From Sphingobium sp. (GTDB lineage Bacteria; Pseudomonadota; Alphaproteobacteria; Sphingomonadales; Sphingomonadaceae), in assembly GCA_020051025.1 (NCBI GenBank), contig JAGVJS010000316.1:1-10095 (forward strand): DNA of 10,095 nucleotides, in the 5' to 3' direction. Numbering within the stretch: position 1 is the stretch's first letter; the number at the start of each line of letters is the position of its first letter. The notes under the pieces are model-generated. The model worked only from the letters and a program-made list of their open reading frames with translations, searched no databases and was not told the DNA's origin. Positions 7,500 to 10,095 of this stretch are shown here, piece after piece. A program made the position numbers and the translations under genes.

Positions 7500-8984
7500 T
7501 TACCACCACTTGTCAGGGCGCGCGCTAAAGCCAGCGCGTTCTTCAATTGCGAGGGCCGCATTCAGCACGGTCTGCTCGTCCAGCGCCTTGCCGATGATCT
7601 GCAAGCCGATCGGCAGCCCCGCCGAATCCAGCCCGCCCGGCACTGCCATCGCCGGCAGCCCGGCCAGCGACGCCGGCACGGTGAAGACGTCGTTCAGATA
7701 CATGGCCAGCGGATCGGCCTGCTTTTCGCCGAGCGCGAAGGAGGCGCTCGGCGCGGTCGGCGTCAGCATCAGGTCGCACTTTTCGAAGGCCTGCTCGAAA
7801 TCGCGCGCGATCAGCGCCCGGACCTTCTGCGCCTGCGTATAATAGGCGTCATAGAAGCCCGCCGACAGCACATAAGTGCCGACCATGATACGGCGCTTCA
7901 CTTCCGGCCCGAACCCCAGAGCGCGGGTCGCGGCATACATGTCCTGCAATCCCGCCCCATCAGGCAAATCGCGCTGGCCATAACGCACCCCGTCATAGCG
8001 AGCGAGGTTCGAGGAGGCCTCGGCCGGGGCGATGATATAGTAAGTCGGCAGCGCATATTTGGTATGCGGCAGCGATACTTCGACCACCTCGGCGCCCGCG
8101 TCCTTCAGCCACTCGATGCCGCGATCCCACATGGCGGAAATTTCCGCGTTCAGGCCATCGGGGCGATATTCCTTGGGAATACCGACCTTCTTGCCCTTGA
8201 GATCGCTCGATAAATTGGCTTCCCACTGCGGCACGGCCAGATCGAGGCTGGTCGAATCTTTGGGATCGAAGCCCGACATCACCTCCAGCAGGATCGCATT
8301 GTCGCGCACGGTCCGTGCCATCGGCCCGGCCTGATCCAGCGAGGACGCGAACGCCACGACGCCCCAGCGCGAGCAGCGACCATAGGTCGGTTTAATACCG
8401 CTGATGCCGGTGAAGGCCGCAGGCTGACGGATCGAACCGCCGGTGTCGGTGCCGGTCGCCGCCGGGCACAGCCGCGCGGAAATGGCCGAGGAGGAACCGC
8501 CCGAAGACCCGCCGGGGGCCAGCGAGGCATTACCGCCGTCATTGCGCCGCCAGGGTGAAATCACATCGCCGAAATAGCTCGTCTCGTTGGACGATCCCAT
8601 GGCGAACTGGTCGAGGTTCAGCTTGCCCAGCATCCCCGCGCCCGCTGCCCACAGCTTGCCCGACACGGTCGATTCATAGGTCGGCACGAAGCCTTCCAGC
8701 ATGTGGCTGGCCGCTGTCGTCTGCACACCCTGCGTACAGAAGAGATCCTTCATGCCGATCGGCACACCGGCAAGCTGGCCCAGCGTTTCGCCCGACGCCT
8801 TCGCCTTGTCGGCGGCATCTGCGGCTTCCAGCGCCTTTTCGGGCGTTTCCACGATGAAGGCGTTCAGCGCCTTGGCAGCGGCCACATTGGCGTTGAAGCC
8901 CTCCGCCACTTCGCGCGCCGAAAAATCGCCCGCACGGAAGCCGTCGCGAATTTCCGCTACGGTAAGATCAGTAAGATCAGTCAT
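7500..8984 (-). CDS. gatA: Asp-tRNA(Asn)/Glu-tRNA(Gln) amidotransferase subunit A
   Basis: GatA is the glutaminase of GatCAB: it releases ammonia from glutamine and channels it to GatB. The 494 residues match the family length. The amidase-signature Ser-cisSer-Lys triad is visible as Lys79 (PIGMKDLF), Ser160 ([12 protein letters not shown]) and Ser184 ([12 protein letters not shown]); the 24-residue distance between the serines is the family's. The C-terminal part has the usual [13 protein letters not shown] and [11 protein letters not shown] stretches. The start at 8984 has only a weak GGA at 8988-8990. The REP-like element begins 10 bases upstream of the ATG, so the leader is unusually structured. 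The N-terminus MTDLTDLT holds a perfect 9-bp tandem duplication. It is followed by gatB after one nucleotide. The enzyme appears complete and active. Confidence 0.97.
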   Translation of the reverse strand: MTDLTDLTVAEIRDGFRAGDFSAREVAEGFNANVAAAKALNAFIVETPEKALEAADAADKAKASGETLGQLAGVPIGMKDLFCTQGVQTTAASHMLEGFVPTYESTVSGKLWAAGAGMLGKLNLDQFAMGSSNETSYFGDVISPWRRNDGGNASLAPGGSSGGSSSAISARLCPAATGTDTGGSIRQPAAFTGISGIKPTYGRCSRWGVVAFASSLDQAGPMARTVRDNAILLEVMSGFDPKDSTSLDLAVPQWEANLSSDLKGKKVGIPKEYRPDGLNAEISAMWDRGIEWLKDAGAEVVEVSLPHTKYALPTYYIIAPAEASSNLARYDGVRYGQRDLPDGAGLQDMYAATRALGFGPEVKRRIMVGTYVLSAGFYDAYYTQAQKVRALIARDFEQAFEKCDLMLTPTAPSASFALGEKQADPLAMYLNDVFTVPASLAGLPAMAVPGGLDSAGLPIGLQIIGKALDEQTVLNAALAIEERAGFSARPDKWW

Positions 8985-8994
8985 ATTTCCAACC

Positions 8995-9086
8995 CGTCAT
9001 GCTGAACTTGTTTCAGCATCCATTTGGCCCGACAAACCGGGGTCGCCCTTGGGGCACCAGATCCTGAAACAAGTTCAGGATGATCG
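8995..9086. repeat. Paired REP-like hairpins (REPIN-like element) between gatC and gatA
   Basis: Two hairpins face each other. The first has ATGCTGAA (8999-9006), loop CTTGT and TTCAGCAT (9012-9019). The second has ATCCTGAA (9061-9068), loop ACAAG and TTCAGGAT (9074-9081). Each has a perfect 8-bp stem and 5-nt loop, and one is nearly the reverse complement of the other, so the whole can also fold into one long stem around a 41-nt spacer. The third stem pair is G-C in one copy and C-G in the other, a compensating change that keeps both stems. I recall this core as a common sphingomonad intergenic repeat, which was not checked here. It fills most of the 118-nt gatC-gatA gap. Confidence 0.8.
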
Positions 9087-9113
9087 ATTGACGCCTTTGG
9101 CGTCACTCGATCA
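9081..9113 (-). other. Long hairpin enclosing the gatC stop codon
   Basis: TGATCGA (9081-9087) pairs with TCGATCA (9107-9113), and TGACGCC (9089-9095) pairs with GGCGTCA (9099-9105) around a TTT loop, leaving a single mismatch (9088/9106). This makes a 14-bp stem whose arm contains the gatC stop codon (9103-9105). No T-run follows on the - strand, where the next bases begin the REP-like hairpin, so it is not a standard terminator. It could slow 3' decay of the gatC message, partly stop polymerase, or be part of the inserted repeat. Confidence 0.65.
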
Positions 9114-9390
9114 CCTTGGGCACCGCGAAGAAGCCATGTTCGGCCTGTGGCGCATTGGCCAGCACCTTGTCGCGCACATCGCCGTCGGTAACGACGTCGT
9201 CGCGCAGACGTTGATGGTTGGGGATAACGGCCGTCATCGGCTGCACGCCGGTCACGTCCACCTCGCCCAGTTGCTCCACCCAGCCAAGGATGTTGTTGAG
9301 TTCGGGCACCATGGCTTCGGCTTCGGCGTCAGTCACCGAAATGCGCGAAAGGCTGGCGATCTTTTTCACGGTCTGAAGGTCTATCGACAT
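9103..9390 (-). CDS. gatC: Asp-tRNA(Asn)/Glu-tRNA(Gln) amidotransferase subunit C
   Basis: GatC is the small subunit that wraps around GatA and GatB and stabilises the complex. The 95 residues match the family length. The N-terminus [17 protein letters not shown] and the middle [21 protein letters not shown] are characteristic, followed by [34 protein letters not shown], the conserved C-terminal segment that lies across GatB. It is the first gene of the leftward gatCAB group. No strong Shine-Dalgarno sequence is seen before the ATG at 9390 (GGTAGCGG lies a few bases upstream), but the conserved N-terminus supports this start. It is separated from gatA by a 118-nt gap with repeats, unlike the 1-nt gap between gatA and gatB, so gatA may be expressed less tightly with gatC than is usual. 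Confidence 0.96.
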   Translation of the reverse strand: MSIDLQTVKKIASLSRISVTDAEAEAMVPELNNILGWVEQLGEVDVTGVQPMTAVIPNHQRLRDDVVTDGDVRDKVLANAPQAEHGFFAVPKVIE

Positions 9391-9496
9391 GGGGTGCCGC
9401 TACCATCCGTGCCGATCCGCTTCAAGCCGCTTTCGCGCCCCTTGCGCAGGACAGTCCCATGCGCCAGACAAGACGCAAATATTTCGGAGAGCATGG
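9391..9496. promoter_or_regulatory. Divergent promoter region between gatC and the DUF3089 gene
   Basis: These 106 bases must hold the promoter(s) for two diverging genes, but I cannot assign clear -35/-10 boxes on either strand. An interrupted dyad lies at 9444-9464: GCGCA and GGAC on the left match GTCC and TGCGC on the right, with one central base and a 2-base offset. The loop is too short for RNA folding, so if it matters it would be a protein-binding site. GGAGA at 9486-9490 is the ribosome binding site for the rightward gene, 6 nt before its GTG. Confidence 0.45.
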
Positions 9497-10095
9497 GTGG
9501 CCCGCAAATTCCTCTATGTCATCGCGACACTGGTCGTGCTGGTGATCGCGGCCCTGCTTGCCTACCGCGTATGGGGCATGCAGCTCATCCGCATGGTGAT
9601 GGTCCCGCGTGAAGCCTTCAGCCAGCTGTCCGCCTTGCCCGCCAACGCCTATGACAGCGCCGACATGTGGATCGCCCGCCCCGACAAGGTGCAGGACAAT
9701 GTCGCGCTATGGACCCCGGCCGGCGTGGAAACGCCCAAGGCCGCGCGGCCCGCTGCCATCTTCTTCATCCACCCGACCAGTTACATCACCACCTTCGGCG
9801 ACGCCCATTGGAACGCCCGTCTGGGGGACAAGGATGCGGACGCGACCGCAAGGCGCTTCGTCATGGGCCAGGCCAGCGCCTTCAACGCCGCCGGTGCCGT
9901 CTGGGCGCCGCGCTACCGCCAGGCCAATTACGGCGCCTTCCTGACCGACAAACCAGCCGGCGATCAGGCATTGGCCGCCGCCTATCGCGACGTTGCCCAA
10001 GCCTTCGCCGCCTTCCTGAAAGCCAACCCCACCGGCCCGCTGATCCTCGCCGGCCACAGTCAGGGGTCGCGCCACCTGCTGCAACTGCTGCGCGA
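9497..10095 (+). CDS. Membrane-anchored DUF3089 alpha/beta-hydrolase, N-terminal part (3' end outside window)
   Basis: The frame opens with GTG at 9497, preceded by GGAGA at 6 nt, and stays open to the window end (199 residues). An overlapping ATG at 9493 is in a different frame that gives an unrelated short product. Residues 4-22 are one hydrophobic helix after a short basic N-terminus (MARK), most likely an uncleaved anchor with the rest in the periplasm. The DUF3089 pattern is clear: AAIFFIHPTSY (86-96), then AHWNA, MGQASAFN (123-130), VWAPRYRQANYGAF (135-148), and the nucleophile elbow LAGHSQGSRHL with Ser188. The acid and His of the triad would lie beyond the window. The substrate is unknown; esterase or lipase-like activity is the family inference. 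It is transcribed away from gatC. Confidence 0.88.
   Translation, partial: MARKFLYVIATLVVLVIAALLAYRVWGMQLIRMVMVPREAFSQLSALPANAYDSADMWIARPDKVQDNVALWTPAGVETPKAARPAAIFFIHPTSYITTFGDAHWNARLGDKDADATARRFVMGQASAFNAAGAVWAPRYRQANYGAFLTDKPAGDQALAAAYRDVAQAFAAFLKANPTGPLILAGHSQGSRHLLQLLR

Noticed and set aside
9493..9495. ATG at 9493 as the start of the right-edge gene
   Set aside because: It is out of frame with the DUF3089 motifs; GTG at 9497 is in frame and well placed after GGAGA.
8701..9612. A 303-codon + strand frame crossing gatA, the repeat region and gatC
   Set aside because: It is antisense to two certain genes, runs through the hairpin element, and shows no family features.

Overview
The window is GC-rich alphaproteobacterial DNA, most likely from a sphingomonad (Sphingobium/Sphingomonas type). 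The grounds are the protein styles (a sphingomonad-like TonB-dependent receptor and autotransporter, GatB/GatA close in wording to that group, and a DUF3089 hydrolase) and an intergenic inverted repeat with the core CTGAACTTGTTTCAG, a form I recall as common in sphingomonad genomes. No database was searched, so the placement is by recognition only.

Left part, + strand (1-5343): the C-terminal 632 residues of an outer-membrane TonB-dependent receptor, cut by the window edge, are followed after 97 nt by a 1069-residue classical (type Va) autotransporter. The autotransporter has a signal peptide, a long beta-helix passenger with two kinds of internal repeat and two acidic calcium-loop-like motifs, and a C-terminal beta-barrel. 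A strong hairpin terminator follows. Both genes encode cell-surface proteins and may share a transcript, because no terminator is visible between them.

Middle and right part, - strand (5348-9390): the order of transcription is gatC, gatA, gatB, then a small secreted protein of unknown function. GatCAB is the tRNA-dependent amidotransferase that corrects Glu-tRNA(Gln) and/or Asp-tRNA(Asn). gatA and gatB are separated by one nucleotide, but gatC and gatA are separated by 118 nt holding a paired REP-like hairpin element and a third hairpin that encloses the gatC stop codon. Downstream of gatB, just before the small secreted gene, is another nested inverted repeat with an alternative, mutually exclusive fold. 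The small secreted gene converges on the autotransporter, and both appear to share the terminator at 5308-5343.

Right edge, + strand (9497-10095): divergent from gatC is the start of a membrane-anchored DUF3089 alpha/beta-hydrolase, beginning at GTG and running off the window.

The genes are of known types. The less ordinary material is non-coding (the hairpin clusters at 5904-5952 and 8995-9113) and within the autotransporter passenger (calcium-loop motifs and repeat modules). I see no phage, CRISPR, transposase, rRNA or tRNA.
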